From Callipepla californica brunnescens (Eukaryota > Chordata > Aves > Galliformes > Odontophoridae), in assembly GCA_023055505.1 (NCBI GenBank), contig JALIRH010000004.1:11155368-11219367 (forward strand): DNA of 64,000 bases, written 5' to 3'. Shown here one piece after another: positions 47,101 to 58,139 of the stretch. Each line of letters begins with the position of its first letter. Position 1 is the stretch's first letter. Below the pieces are notes generated by a model. That model made no database searches. It saw nothing but the letters and a program-made list of their open reading frames with translations, and was not told the DNA's origin. The translations under genes were made by a program, and so were the position numbers.

Positions 47101-47672
47101 ACTAAGACTTTTCATAAGCACCTTCAATCTGGAGGTGTTCAAGGCCATGTAGAATCGAGGCCATGGGCAGCTTGATTCGGAGGAAGATGTCCCTACCCAT
47201 GGCAGGGGGTTGGAGCTCGATGATTTTAAGGTCCCTTCCAACCCATTCTATGATTTACGTATTTCTATAGCATAAGCTGGAAAGCTTGCACATAACAACA
47301 CTACCCTGAGCCTGTTGCAGCCCCTCAACCCCCATGAATTCCCAGCACAATCATTCCCCATGTTCCTGCCGCATGATGCTGGCCAGGCACCCCACACTCC
47401 ATACAAGCTGTTGGCAAGCATCTCTTCCCCATCCTGCTACCTCTCACCGTGACATCCTGCCCAGCGTGGCTGCTGATAAGAAGGGCACCACCTGGGTGCC
47501 TCCGGTAGAAGTGGCTGATGTCATACACCTTCCTGTCGATCACCACCCAGCGCTCCTGCAGTGCTGGACCCTGGCCTGTGCGCTGTGCAACCTCCTCCCA
47601 GGTGAACCATCGCATCACTGGCTCAGACTCTGCATTCCCATCCTGCTTCCTGTCCCCATGCTGTGGTGCCAT
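36372..47672 (-). CDS. FADS1-like front-end fatty acyl desaturase, 12 exons, 451 aa, apparently intact
   Basis: Front-end desaturases of the endoplasmic reticulum insert double bases-spaced cis bonds near the carboxyl end of polyunsaturated acyl-CoAs, with electrons supplied through a fused cytochrome b5 domain. Twelve exons join in phase (225, 111, 198, 102, 129, 61, 77, 98, 97, 80, 126 and 52 nt) to 451 residues plus stop, close to the usual 444-residue length. The cytochrome b5 domain has HPGG at 59-62 and the second haem ligand candidate His82. Histidine boxes are HDLGH (186-190), HSRHH (223-227) and QIEHH (389-393). Membrane spans lie near 134-178 and 277-334. The sequence is closer to FADS1 than FADS2 (for example [38 protein letters not shown]), although the C-terminus LHK is FADS2-like. 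Around box 2 it diverges from family norms. A FADS1-like paralogue is most likely; the orthologue itself or a FADS2-type activity is not excluded. Confidence 0.93.
36605..36730 (-). CDS. FADS1-like exon 11, residues 393-435
   Basis: This 126-nt exon encodes [20 protein letters not shown] then [20 protein letters not shown] and V plus CA. The donor GTAAGT begins at 36604. Reading on without splicing gives Gln and then TAA, so retention of this intron would stop translation at once. Confidence 0.95.
37439..37518 (-). CDS. FADS1-like exon 10, residues 367-393, histidine box 3
   Basis: This 80-nt exon encodes [20 protein letters not shown] then NFQIEH and two bases of His393. Box 3 is QIEHH, with the Gln typical of front-end desaturases. 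The pyrimidine-rich acceptor ends at 37519. Confidence 0.95.
37700..38075 (-). repeat. CR1 LINE fragment in FADS1-like intron 9
   Basis: Antisense CR1 landmarks: CCACCCTTTCCACGAAGAAA, AATCTAAGCGAGCCCCAGGT and CTCAACCTCTTTTTCTCCAT. It is inserted between exons 9 and 10 without touching either splice site. Confidence 0.85.
38188..38284 (-). CDS. FADS1-like exon 9, residues 334-366
   Basis: This 97-nt exon finishes the Arg codon and reads [20 protein letters not shown] then [12 protein letters not shown], a FADS1-type sequence. The donor is GTAAAA at 38187 and the acceptor CACAG ends at 38285. Confidence 0.95.
38738..38835 (-). CDS. FADS1-like exon 8, residues 302-334 (last codon split)
   Basis: This 98-nt exon encodes [20 protein letters not shown] then [12 protein letters not shown] and two bases of an Arg codon. 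The acceptor is GAG rather than CAG, with a poor adjacent pyrimidine tract. The donor GTAGTA at 38737 is also non-ideal, so this exon could be skipped in some transcripts. Length and phase match the family. Confidence 0.9.
39594..39670 (-). CDS. FADS1-like exon 7, residues 276-301, presumed substrate-channel segment
   Basis: This 77-nt exon completes a Thr codon and reads [20 protein letters not shown] then KRYWV. It is collinear with the FADS1 segment but differs at many positions (YFKCH where human FADS1, from memory, has YFQWY). The acceptor is CAG at 39673-39671 and the donor GTAAGT begins at 39593. Confidence 0.93.
40002..40017. repeat. (AT)n microsatellite
   Basis: A run of eight AT units in FADS1-like intron 6. 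Confidence 0.85.
40318..40378 (-). CDS. FADS1-like exon 6, residues 256-275 plus one base
   Basis: This 61-nt exon encodes [20 protein letters not shown]. It holds the conserved [12 protein letters not shown] motif. The donor GTGAGT begins at 40317 and the acceptor is CAG at 40381-40379. Confidence 0.94.
40379..41774 (-). other. FADS1-like intron 5, about 1.4 kb, with (AAT)n microsatellite
   Basis: Intronic sequence containing an uninterrupted AAT trinucleotide run at about 41102-41133. Confidence 0.85.
41102..41133. repeat. (AAT)n microsatellite
   Basis: About ten uninterrupted AAT units in FADS1-like intron 5; a likely length-polymorphic marker. Confidence 0.9.
41775..41903 (-). CDS. FADS1-like exon 5, residues 213-255, histidine box 2 (divergent)
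   Basis: This 129-nt exon encodes [40 protein letters not shown] and SVE. The box keeps HxxHH as HSRHH. The usual Asn-His two residues before the box is replaced by Thr-Leu, and Phe-Gln inside it by Ser-Arg. The donor GTCAGT begins at 41774. Confidence 0.95.
42075..42176 (-). CDS. FADS1-like exon 4, residues 179-212, histidine box 1
   Basis: This 102-nt exon encodes [20 protein letters not shown] then [14 protein letters not shown]. Box 1 is HDLGH; the family usually has Phe or Tyr at the middle position. The residues before exon 5 read CHLI where the family has GHLK. Confidence 0.95.
42299..42436 (+). repeat. CR1 LINE fragment, 3' end, in FADS1-like intron 3
   Basis: Contains GTGTCCCTGCTCATGGCAGA and GATGATCTTTAAGG, ending CCATTCCATAATTCTGTGAA. 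Confidence 0.85.
42652..42849 (-). CDS. FADS1-like exon 3, residues 113-178, first membrane segments
   Basis: This 198-nt exon encodes [40 protein letters not shown] and [20 protein letters not shown] up to TISQ. Two hydrophobic spans are evident. The acceptor is TAG at 42852-42850 and the donor GTAAGC begins at 42651. Confidence 0.95.
42850..44170 (-). other. FADS1-like intron 2, about 1.3 kb
   Basis: AT-rich intronic DNA. No further feature was recognised. Confidence 0.8.
44171..44281 (-). CDS. FADS1-like exon 2, residues 76-112
   Basis: This 111-nt phase-0 exon encodes [20 protein letters not shown] then [17 protein letters not shown]. His82 lies 23 residues after the His of HPGG, the spacing seen in FADS proteins for the second haem ligand. 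The donor GTAAGT begins at 44170. Confidence 0.95.
44282..47447 (-). other. FADS1-like intron 1, about 3.2 kb
   Basis: Mostly unique AT-rich DNA with a CR1 3'-end fragment at 47115-47268. No other exon is seen. Confidence 0.8.
47115..47268 (+). repeat. CR1 LINE fragment, 3' end, in FADS1-like intron 1
   Basis: Contains GGAGGTGTTCAAGGCCATGT, CCCATGGCAGGGGGTTGGAG and the terminal ACCCATTCTATGATTT. It is one of the best preserved CR1 ends in the window. Confidence 0.9.
47448..47672 (-). CDS. FADS1-like exon 1, residues 1-75, cytochrome b5 domain start
   Basis: The chosen start is ATG at 47672-47670, giving [10 protein letters not shown], which resembles the FADS1 N-terminus in style and length. 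An in-frame ATG at 47768 would add 32 residues with no family similarity. The exon carries [23 protein letters not shown] and the haem motif HPGG, and ends GQDVT before the donor GTGAGA at 47447. Confidence 0.9.
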
Positions 47673-47800
47673 CCTCCTGCTCCTGTCACCGCTCAGCCTC
47701 ACCCAGCAGCCCCTCCATCCTGTCTCTGCATATAAAGGTTGGGACACGTCAACACAACTCCCGCCCACCTCGTTTTCTCACTCCATCTTTCAGGAAATAC
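47673..47800 (-). promoter_or_regulatory. Possible FADS1-like promoter and 5'UTR
   Basis: This stretch lies directly upstream of the chosen ATG. The minus strand reads CCTTTATATGC near 47730-47740, a weak TATA-like element about 60 bases before the ATG. There is no CpG island, unlike CPT1A, which would fit tissue-restricted expression. The evidence is weak. Confidence 0.25.
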
Positions 47801-49128
47801 AAGTGGTGTTGGCAAAGTGACAACTGCAGGCAGAGCTCCTCTGGGATTCCCTTTTCCCAGCCCCCACTCAACAAATCAGTCACTCACTCAAACAAAGCCT
47901 CCTCTTTGCAGCCCAGCAACAACACTACCAATGCAAGTGAGCAAAACTAACCAGTAACTCCAGGTGCTGAGTGTCAGACCATTTACTTTCTTGTTTGTGA
48001 GCTTGTTTTGTTCCCAAGACTTTCTGTGTTCTTAGTACAGGAAAAACTTCACTAAGAAAAATACACTTCTGATTAACTTGCTACCTCACAAAATAATATC
48101 CCTCTACAACTCTCTTGGGACATTACAGCCCATGGACCCCACAGTGAGAAATGTGAGTTGTGCAGAACAGGACAGGGAGAAGGAGGCTCCCACAGCACTC
48201 CTTGCTCCTCAGAGCTCTGCACTTTGTGCTTTTGATAATCTGGATAAGTCTGGGGTGGCAAACACAAACTGTTACACTAGGTTCTGATAGTAGGCTTTTT
48301 CTCCCCTTCTCTCTCTCTTCTAAAATTCCCAGCTTTGGGGGAAATAAAAATACAATTATTAACTTCAGGAAATTGTTAATTACAATTTGATTTAGTTTTC
48401 TGGTCTTCCTTAATCAGTCGTGGCAGCCATTTTATTCTTTAATTTAGAAACAGACTATAAGTCTTGAAACTATTCAAAAGTCACAGCTGAATTAGTGATT
48501 TCACTATTCCACATAAGGAAGCACATGTTAAAGCACATATTGGCATCCATCAGGATGGTGGAACGCACAATGAGAGTGGTTTTCAAATTATGTGACTAAA
48601 CCCAAAAGATTAATTTATCTTTTCATTATTTGCAATATTTCACTTGAACTAATGCCCACATATTTGTAGTATTTCTCACATACCTACCGGTATTTTTTCC
48701 ATTGCTTTTGAGTTTGCTAGGGTCACTTCTCACTTGGTAGTAATCCTGCAGTTCAAGTTAGAATAATAACCTTGAGAAATCTCACAATTATCACAGCTGA
48801 GCTGTTTGAATAGTGTTAACAGCTTTTCTCCTTTATAAGAACACGTGAAAGGACTAGAGTCAGTTTCCCAGTTTAGCTGCCGATGACCGTCAATAAAAAA
48901 GAAAAATTAATAGCCATTACCATTGTGTCTCTTTGCTTCTCCCCTTTCACTGCAGGCAATCAGAAAGCATACTTTCTTGTTCCTGGGTTTTGCCATCCCT
49001 CAGTCTTCTGGTACTTTTTGTGGGCTAACATTGAAATAAGCCACCTCTGGTTCACTGGTACATATCTTTGGGAATACAGCAGGACTTGTTCCTTTTGGCA
49101 TCCCTCCTACACTGGATACTCTGATATT

Positions 49129-49170
49129 AAAACAAACAAACAAACAAAAAAAAAAAAAAAAAAAAAACAA
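49129..49170. repeat. (CAAA)n / poly(A) tract
   Basis: AAAC units lead into about 22 consecutive A. It lies between a possible CR1 segment and the clear CR1 tract from 49215. Confidence 0.9.
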
Positions 49171-49214
49171 CCTGATCAACCATGGTTCATTCATAAAACA
49201 ATATTTGGAAACTT

Positions 49215-49975
49215 CAGAATCATACAACATTCTGAGCTGGAAGGGGTCATACTAGAATCATTAGATCCAACTCCTTGCTTCTTGAATGCCAGCAGCCTGG
49301 GGTCCTTTCTGCTGTTGTGGGGAGCGTATCCCATTCCCTTTGGTCCTTTGGGCTGCCAGGGCACATTGCTGGCTCATATCAACTTGCCACCAGCCAGAAC
49401 ACCAGATCTCTTTCTATGGGGCTGCTCTTCAGCCTCTTGTCCCTCATTTTGTACCTATAGCCAAGGTTGCTCTGTCCTAGAGGCAGAATCTGGCACTTGC
49501 TCTTGTTTAACTTCACCTGGTTGGTAATTACATAAGACTCTAATTTGTCACAATCTCTCTGCAAGATCCCTCCACTTTGAAGGACTCAACAGTTTCTCCC
49601 AATTTTCTATCATCTGCAAACTTACTTAGTATATGTTTGATATATGGAGTCCTGTGGAACCCCACTAGATACTGGCCACCAGCCAGGTGTACCTCCATTT
49701 ACTATTAACTCTTTGAGCCTGATTCATCAGCAACTTTTCAACCATGGCATTATGTATTGATCTAGCTGTATGGTGGGTATTTTGTCCAGGATACTCTGAG
49801 AAACAGTGTGAAATGATGGCTGAAACCCAAAAAGATCACATCAACTGGCTTCCCTTGGTCAACCTTGTGGGTTACCTCATCACAAAAGGAGACTAAATTT
49901 GTTAAACAGGACTTTCCCCTTGTGAATCTGTGTTGGCTGTGACTGGCTGTCTTCTCTGAGAGGCATGAAGCAGTA
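49215..49975 (-). repeat. Long CR1 LINE fragment on - (about 760 bp)
   Basis: Reads through the antisense of the CR1 3' end and into upstream sequence: TCATACAACATTCTGAGCTG, GGGCACATTGCTGGCTCATA, ATCTGGCACTTGCTCTTGTT, TCATCTGCAAACTTACTTAG and GGAGTCCTGTGGAACCCCAC. It is the largest CR1 piece here and is 5'-truncated, as is usual for this LINE. Confidence 0.9.
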
Positions 49976-50529
49976 GTGAGAATTGGTTGTTTCAGGAGAC
50001 AGGCAGTATCTTAGCTGAAGCTTTAGATTTTAAACACTGCCCTCAAGCACCTAAAATTGTAGCCAAACTATTAGGTTATTTCATGAACGTATGCTAAACC
50101 CTTAGATAACCGAACCTTTAATTACTCAAGATTGAGCCACATAATCCATTAAGAGAAGGAACTACAATATGGCTTGTATGACACTCATGATTTTGCCATT
50201 GTGTCAACATGTACACATTACTCTGATAAAAATGCTGATAATAATATTTGCTACTGCATCAATCAATACAATAAAACGATATATTTGGTAACAAAGAGTC
50301 AATTAATCTGAACAAGAGCTAGCTATTACATGAAGTTACCAGCTACTCCATTTTTTATTGGATTCTTCTTCTCCAAGAAACTAAACTTGAGCATTTCCAG
50401 TATTGCAGCTCCCCGTTGTCACATTTTGCAACCTGTCCTTTCACAATAAAAGATCAAGCTGCTAAGAAGATAAACATCAAATTATGATTTATGGATCTAA
50501 CTTCATGGTAGGTAGTAGATTCTCCTACC

Positions 50530-50715
50530 CTTGATAGGACAAGAGGTAATTGTTTGATACTAAAAGAGGGGAGATATAGACTGGATATAAGGAAGAAGTT
50601 TTTTTCTTTTACAGTAAAGGGTGGTGTGGTACTGGAACAGTTTGCCCAGAGAGGTGGTGGATGCCCCATCCCTGCAGACATTCAAGGTCAGGCTGAATGG
50701 GCTCCCAGCACACGA
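50530..50715 (+). repeat. CR1 LINE fragment, sense on +
   Basis: Contains GACTGGATATAAGGAAGAAG, GGTACTGGAACAGTTTGCCC and GTGGATGCCCCATCCCTGCA. Confidence 0.9.
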
Positions 50716-52114
50716 TAAATGAATCTTGTATGCAGATTAGAAGCTGAACATAGATTTTTCAAACCAAGCTGTTGCATATCATAATGATATGTCTATTTAG
50801 GTACCTTCCTGTAGGCATGGATAGCATGATAGCATGAGAGCATGGAGCTCTTGAGCATCAGAGAAACATTAACTAGATTAAATACATCAAAGTCTTATCT
50901 GTAGTCTCCTTTAACCTGCACAAATTCTGAAAAATTAGTTTAATATTTCCACTGCTTGTGTTGCATAATCAGTTTCCACATTTGGAAAATGTCCTAATAA
51001 GTAATCCAAGTAGATTAAGGCTGTGTTAGTGCTTCCATTGATGCCGTGCTCTATATTAAGTGTGTCCCTGTCTGCTAACACAATATTTGGGGTATGTTCC
51101 TTTATCCTGACAGAAGGGGGAACTGACAAAATATTTGCAACATTTTACTTTGATAAATACTTTGATGTGGTTTGAATAGCAAGAAAAAAAGACAGGGTAT
51201 TGGTTTGCCTGATTAACAGCATATAAGAATCAATATTCCTTTCTCGGTTTTCTATTTTGGAGTGCTAGGAAATAGACTGGATTGCGTAGGATTCCTCCTT
51301 TGTTATTGTAACTGGGCAAAATCTGACAGGTTCCTCTTTCATTACAGTTGTGTGGGCAACAGCAATAATTTCAGTAACAGATAACACTATGAATTTTAAC
51401 AACACTAGTAACTGAATGATATAATCAGAGCAACCAGTCATAACAGAGACAACACTATCTCCATAAAAAGGGAACTCTGAAAACAGCACATGGTGTACTA
51501 ACTGAAAAACAAAAGGAAAAGGAAAAAGAAGTACTAATTAAGATCTGTAAACCAAAACAAAGCATATATAAACTAAAACTAAAGCAAACAAACAACTTTT
51601 TTTTTTTAAATACAATCTCTAAGAGGAGAATGCAGGTTGTTTCCCTGAGCTACTATTTGCTGCCTATAGCTCTTTTTCTTTGTTTTTCTTTTTTGATTCT
51701 TCATGTTCACATGGTGCCATATGTTATAGGAATGAGGAGTTGACACTGAAGGTTAGTACTGCTTACTGGAGTTCACAGCAACAAGCAGGAAAGTCTGCTA
51801 TAGTAGGGACCTGAAAAGGTGCTAATGTTTGATTGAAGACTTATGACATGAGTCTGTCCAGCCAAACTGTTGCTAATAATAAGACACTGTCATTCACATG
51901 AGCTGAAATAAATTTGGATCTCATAAAGCACGTGCTTAAGGAAACACTGAACTGATAGTTGATGTCGCCTAACAAGTGAGGATGGAGAAAAGGCAGAGTC
52001 TTCTAAGGCATTTTTGCCAGACTTCTTAATATCAGTGATAGATCCTGGACTGCCCGGTCCTCTGAGATATCTAGACAAATCTTCCTAGTGAGGTGACTGA
52101 TTCCCTGTGCCTGT

Positions 52115-52290
52115 CAATCACAGAACTGTAAGGGCTGGAAAGGATCTCTGTATATTCCCCAGTCCAACCCCCTGCTAAAGCATGATCCTTACAGCAGGTG
52201 GCACAGGAAAGTGTCCAGGTGGGTTTTTAATATCTCCAGAGAATAAGGCTCCACAATCTCTGTGGACAGTCTGTCCCAGTGCATGAGGTA
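52115..52290 (-). repeat. CR1 LINE fragment, 3' end, on -
   Basis: Contains AATCACAGAACTGTAAGGGC, TCCAACCCCCTGCTAAAGCA and GGCTCCACAATCTCTGTGGA. Confidence 0.85.
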
Positions 52291-52319
52291 TTTGGATAAT
52301 GGCCTTAATTATATACCTT

Positions 52320-52405
52320 AACTTCTGGTTAGCCTTGAAGTGGTCAGGAAGTTGCACTGGATGATCTCTGTAGGTCCCCTCCAACTGAGCTATTTTATTC
52401 TGTTC
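52320..52405 (+). repeat. CR1 LINE 3' end, sense on +
   Basis: Reads GGATGATCTCTGTAGGTCCC then CAACTGAGCTATTTTATTCT. It directly abuts an oppositely oriented CR1, so the pair could form an inverted arrangement. Confidence 0.75.
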
Positions 52406-53559
52406 TCTGTTCAGCTCTAGTTATTCTATTGACAGCAGTGTGGTCTTGCACTGTCGTATGATGCAATGTGCTCTTTCGTAATAACAGATCTTATCTTCTG
52501 CCCCCCCCAAATACATTGGAGTATGACTCAACAGCTGCAGTGCAAAGAGATTTGCTGAATAGAAAAAGTGATAGCATCTCTTTTCCTGACACACCATACT
52601 ACACCCTTTTTGGCTAGAAGAGTTGATTATGCCCTGTTTTGGTGATAACTGCACCCACAAGCTCTGGGAAGATGCCTTAACTCCTTGAAGAAATAGTAGA
52701 ACCATATGTGAGCATTCTCAAAGTAACTTCTCTCCTTTAGATTCTCAAACGCATCAGAAAACCCTGCAAATATTCTCATTTATTTCATTCTAATTGCTTG
52801 TCAAAGCACCAGGTCACCAGTTAAAACATTCTTGTCATATTTTGATCTAAATCATACCAAGATTCCCCTGTATGTAATTCAGTGCTGAAAAGGCACTAAG
52901 TGTGTGCCTCGACATGTCTGAACAAAAACAGAAGAGTGTCAACAAGAAGGAGAGGCATCCTGATGTGATGGAAATTCAAAACATATTTAAAAGTTATTTG
53001 AGCCAAGCTATGCATACTGTGTCGCAAGAATCAGAGAAGAAACAAACACGAATAAAATGTACAAAATATATATCCTCTGTGGCATGGTGGGATCTATCAC
53101 TAAATGTTACAAATGGGGAAGGACAGCTCACAGTGTACCCAGTCTGATTTTTTTTTCAAGTTTCTCTTCAGCTCATGCAATGCAACAAAGGATACAGAGA
53201 TCCCTCGAACACTGTGCTTCCTAGGGTATGTTAGCATGGAATAAATTCTAGAGCTGCTAATAGGACAAATGGAAGATAAACTGAAAAAGAAGTCAAATAC
53301 AAAACTATGGAGATCATTGCAGTCATGTATAAAGACGTGGCAGAATAGAATGGATTTTGTAACATAAATGGGGATGTGATTTCTTTTATCAGCCTTCTTT
53401 TTCACATCTCAAACTTTACAATGCATGACAACAATTACCTTGCTACTTCAGCAGAACATAGACACAATGATCACATACAACCTCTACTTGAACCTATCTG
53501 TAAAATTAAGTGTATGTTTTCTTACTCCAGAATGCATCAGAACAGCACAAATCTGCACC

Positions 53560-53800
53560 AAGGGAGGATCAAGCTGGATATCAGGAAAAAAAAAAGTATT
53601 TACCATGAGCATGGTCAAACACTAGACCAGTGCTTCCTAGAGAGGTGCTGATGCCCCATGGCTGCTAGCATTCAAAAGGCATTTGGGCAATGCTCTCATT
53701 AATATGCTTTTGATTAACCTGAAGTGATCAAGAAGTTGGTCTTGATCTTTGAAGGTCCTTTTCAAGTGAGCTATTCTGTCCCATCCTATCTCATCCTCAC
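53560..53800 (+). repeat. CR1 LINE fragment, sense on +
   Basis: Contains CTGGATATCAGGAAAAAAAA, TAGAGAGGTGCTGATGCCCC and GGTCTTGATCTTTGAAGGTC. Confidence 0.85.
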
Positions 53801-56378
53801 AAAGTAAGCATTCCACTTACTAGAACTATAAGTCAGAAATCCAGCAACTCTATCAGTCTAAATAAATTTATCTTGTGGTATCATTTTCCGTTTCAACAGT
53901 AGCTGTTTTTCAGACTCAGACATCAAAAAAAATCAAGGATCTGAGTATTTCTAAGTCAGCAATCAGAAAAATTGAAAACAGAATAAAGGTTATGTCCAGA
54001 TCCTTATGTAATTCATATGATGTCCCATTCTGTCAACTCCTCTCTTCGTCTCGCTTCCCTATATATATTAATGTTCATACTTTGTTTTAGTATTAAGACA
54101 GGATTTCTCTACATTTTCCCTAGCAAAACAAATATTTAGGCATAGACTCATCATATCTAACCCTAAGTGTCTAAATTCAGTTATCATCCTGCACTAAGAG
54201 AATAGGCTCTCCCTGGCCAATGCAACTGGATATGCACTTCAAGTGGGTGACTATTATAGCAGGCCTTAGATTACCCCATACGTATTACTACACTTACTCA
54301 AAATTTGGACCCTTTTATGCTCTTCATCAGGATTCTGTCATCATATTGTCACTTCCCTGGAATCACAAGTGCAGACTGAACAACTGGTTATCTCCACAGC
54401 GAGAGAATCCCTCTTTCCTTGTACTTGATACAACCAATGCAAAGTGGTAAATATATGAGTAACAACTGTTTCAAAGGATACACTGTTATCCATACCACCA
54501 AAACATCTGAGTGAGGGGATATCTCATATTAAATCTTGGCCTTTCTTGATAATCATTTATCACAACACTGCTAAAATGCTTTCTCATCATCTAGTTCTGC
54601 CCATTTGAAGGTATACCTAGAATAAATTATCTGCTGGTTTCACCTTCACACTGTCAGTCTACAAGGGAGTGACTGATACTTTGCAGTTCTTAATTTCTTA
54701 GTCCTTGGGTTTCAGAAATGGGTTTTATATGTGTTTTATAACCATTATTACTTCCTTTTCTAACCTTCTGGAAAGGAAGACAAAGAGAGCAGATTCTTTA
54801 TACACATGCCACCACAGTTCCTCTTTTTTTCTACACAAGACAAGAACTGCGAATTTCAAGAGAAAAAGTACAGCAATAATAATCCAGGAAATATTTTCTA
54901 TGCGTGGACTTTCCATACTCTGCATGGACTCACAGATACCATTTATAGAAAGCTTTATCTATATTAGCAGTTGGAGAGAACTGATTATTACAACTTAACC
55001 CACAAGATAAAGATCCATCCTGCCTTCGCATCTGAGGTACGTTGGCAGGTACTGACAAGTCATATCAAAAAGCAGATGAAAACACATTTCATAAGGCTGT
55101 AATTTATCAACATGAGAAGTCTTTTCTATACATAACATGTACTTGTCCATCAGATCTCATGAAAAGTGCTTCCTCTCTTTGTGAGGGTAACTGCAGTATT
55201 TCTTTGCATCTACCAGCCTCTTACAAAAGACAGCTGATAATTATGTTTTTATCCAACAGAATTTAAATGTACATACTTACAAATATTTGGAGAAAAATGC
55301 TGAAAAAAGTCACCTGAAAATTTCCTCTCATGGGCTCAATATTCTATTTCCCACCCTCTTCATTTTGAACTAACATTTTTAAAGACTGTAGAACCAACAG
55401 TTTGCACATCACCTAGAACAGGTTTTCCTCAGCTTGTACAAAATCCCTAGCATTTGTCTTTCACCACTGATAACTCCTCGTCTGATAGGTTCTAAGTCTG
55501 CATTTTGGTTTCAGAGGCACATCACAGTGTAACTCACAGACATCACTGCACTCCCAAAACTTTTCCCCTTTCTGCTTTCAGATGTTATCAGGCAGCATTA
55601 ATTTTCCCCTTAAGATATTAATTAAGATCATATTTAGAATCTTATACTCCAGTTTGGAAATCTACTACATTCTTTCTCAGCCTTTGAATTTCTATGCAGT
55701 TCTAGACAGATCATGTTTGTTGGGGAAACTCAAACACTCTAGACACTCTAAATGAACAAGAATGAGTTAACTTGAGTGAGGCTGAGGCACTTTCAGATAA
55801 TTTAAGCATTGAAAACAGCATAACTACATGACATTTTCCTGGGATAACTGAATCAGTATCACACCGCCGCACACGCATGTATTGTAATAAAGAGATAATG
55901 ATTTCCAACACTAGAGGGTGCTCAGACCATTCATTTATGATATTGAACATGCAGACTAAGTATGTGAACTGGATAAGTATAACTTCACCAGTTCTCTGTT
56001 TGTAAATGACTAATAACAAAATAGAAAGACCTGAAAATGAAACGGTGGAAAAATGTGACTAAAAAAATCACACCAAATGAAAGTGTTTCACGTCTCAAAA
56101 AAGGATAAGTTGAGAGTTGAAATAATTCAAACACAATGAATGAATTCATTAAGTTGGCTTAATATATGCATAATATAGATGATTTATTTGTTTTTTTTCC
56201 TCTAATTATTTAAGAAAGATGGACAGTCTAAATTAGATCTAGAGATGCTTATCTTTTACCATGGACAAGAGAACCTAGATAACAGCTTAAACCAAATACT
56301 TAGATTATAAGGTTAGGCAAAATTAATCCTATTTAATAAGCCCTTCATTATTATGACTGATGATAACATGCTTCTGGT

Positions 56379-56421
56379 TTGTTTTGTTGTTTGTTGTTAT
56401 TGTTGTTGTTTGTTTGTTTTT
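56379..56421. repeat. GTT-rich simple repeat
   Basis: Imperfect TTG/TTTG units over about 40 bases. Confidence 0.85.
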
Positions 56422-58139
56422 GAGCAGTCATTGCTGGAGGCAGATAAAGTTTGAGGCTATGCAAAAAGCTGAAGCACTTGAGATCTGCTCAGATTTTTTC
56501 CTCATTCCTTCTCTTCATTTTGAACAGTGAAAATCTTACCTTTGCTTTTTTAAATGAAATTACAGTTCCTGTAAGGAACTGTACTTTCAGATCTAACCAC
56601 AACAGATTTCAGAAAAAGAGTCTAAAGAAGCAAGTAAAATAGGAAATCAACCAATCAAAACGAACTTGTGGAGAGTTACCCTCTTACCATTAGCATGTGC
56701 ACTCACTGCACCTCAACACTGATAATGGGTCTGTCATCCTTCTTTAACCTCCCTAGGGGAAAAAAATAAGAATCATGGTCAGTTATTCAACCAATCTCAA
56801 TTGAAAATTGGTGGATTGCACACTCAGAGTTGTCTTACAAAATCCCAAACACCCACACAATCTGTGACAACTCAGCCACTGTTTGTTGGGGTTTTTTTTG
56901 AGGGAAATGAGGGGGAGCAAAGTAGGGCAGTATAATTCATCCTGTCAATTTGGAACCAGTATCAAGATTAAAAGGGAGGATCTCTATTTTGTAGCTGGAC
57001 TAGTTTCTTGCACAACCTGGCACCTACTAGGTTACCTCATCGTAGTGTTGCATGCGAGGTGACTGGTTCCACATTTCATCACAACTCATTCTTTCTTTTA
57101 GGATGTTCCTCCTCTGCTTCCCTGCTAATTGAAATGAAGCAGAAACTGGAAGTTAATGGTAATCATTTTGTTAACCAAACCACACAAATTGTGGTCTGGC
57201 AAATTATCACTTGCCATGTCAAATTTATCAGGTTAACAGAGAATTTTGGCATATAACTGCATTTAGAAATATAATATAATCTATTGGTATTCATATTTGT
57301 AGAGATGACACTGTACTCAGGATATGCTGACTTTCTTCATACAGCCAAGCCCAAAAGTGCAGCTAGCTCTGGAGATGGTACCAGTTTACTAAATGCAATG
57401 TCATAGCAGCTTGAACGAGGCAACAAAAGGACTGGAGCTGCACATAAAGCAAATTATTTTCTGAGATGTTCAGGACAGGAACCTTGTGTCCTGGAAAGTC
57501 TATCACTCGCTCCATATGAACACATCCAAGAGCACATCTACTGACTGTGTCTGGATAAATGACACAGGAAATGTCCAGGCATGCACTGACTTTCTGTAGT
57601 CTAATAATCATGAAGGGCATCTCCAGTGCACAGATCCAAATGAGAGCGCTGGCAAAGCCAAGAAGGCTGCTGATATAAATGGATCTTCCTTACAGTCTGG
57701 AGAGCTATCCTTGCCCATAGGACACAGGCTGAAACAGTGCACCTGCCACAGTGACTCTGTCAACAGTATATTTTTCAGAAACCGCATTTTCTTTCAAATC
57801 CAGGCTCACTCTATAAACAGCAGATTCTGAAGCGTTACTTGGGTGTACTGTGATCCACCTGAAGTGTTAACCTTGGGAGGAAATTGACAGCATTTTAAAC
57901 CACACTTAGTCTTTGTAAGTGTATTGCGCCAACCCAGCATGATGGATATTAATGGATAACATGCAAGTATTGCACTTTACTTCTCTTACTTGCTCCTAAT
58001 CCTAACCAAATAGTACCCTTGGACAATGCCTTTGGGATACTTCTGAAAATCTAAACGAAGTATTATTATTCAATCTTAGCCCTGGGCAGCTATTAATTGC
58101 CTGTATACAGGTTGCTCACAGGTAATAAACCTAAGCAAG

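Noticed and set aside
47334..47735. 133-residue plus-strand open frame opposite FADS1-like exon 1
   Set aside because: It is the antisense shadow of a real, conserved exon.
47673..47768. Upstream in-frame ATG extending the FADS1-like protein by 32 residues
   Set aside because: The extra residues have no similarity to FADS N-termini; the ATG at 47672 gives the usual length. Kept only as an alternative.
48883..49527. 214-residue plus-strand open frame
   Set aside because: It runs through a poly(A) tract (Lys run) and antisense CR1 sequence; no protein family matches.
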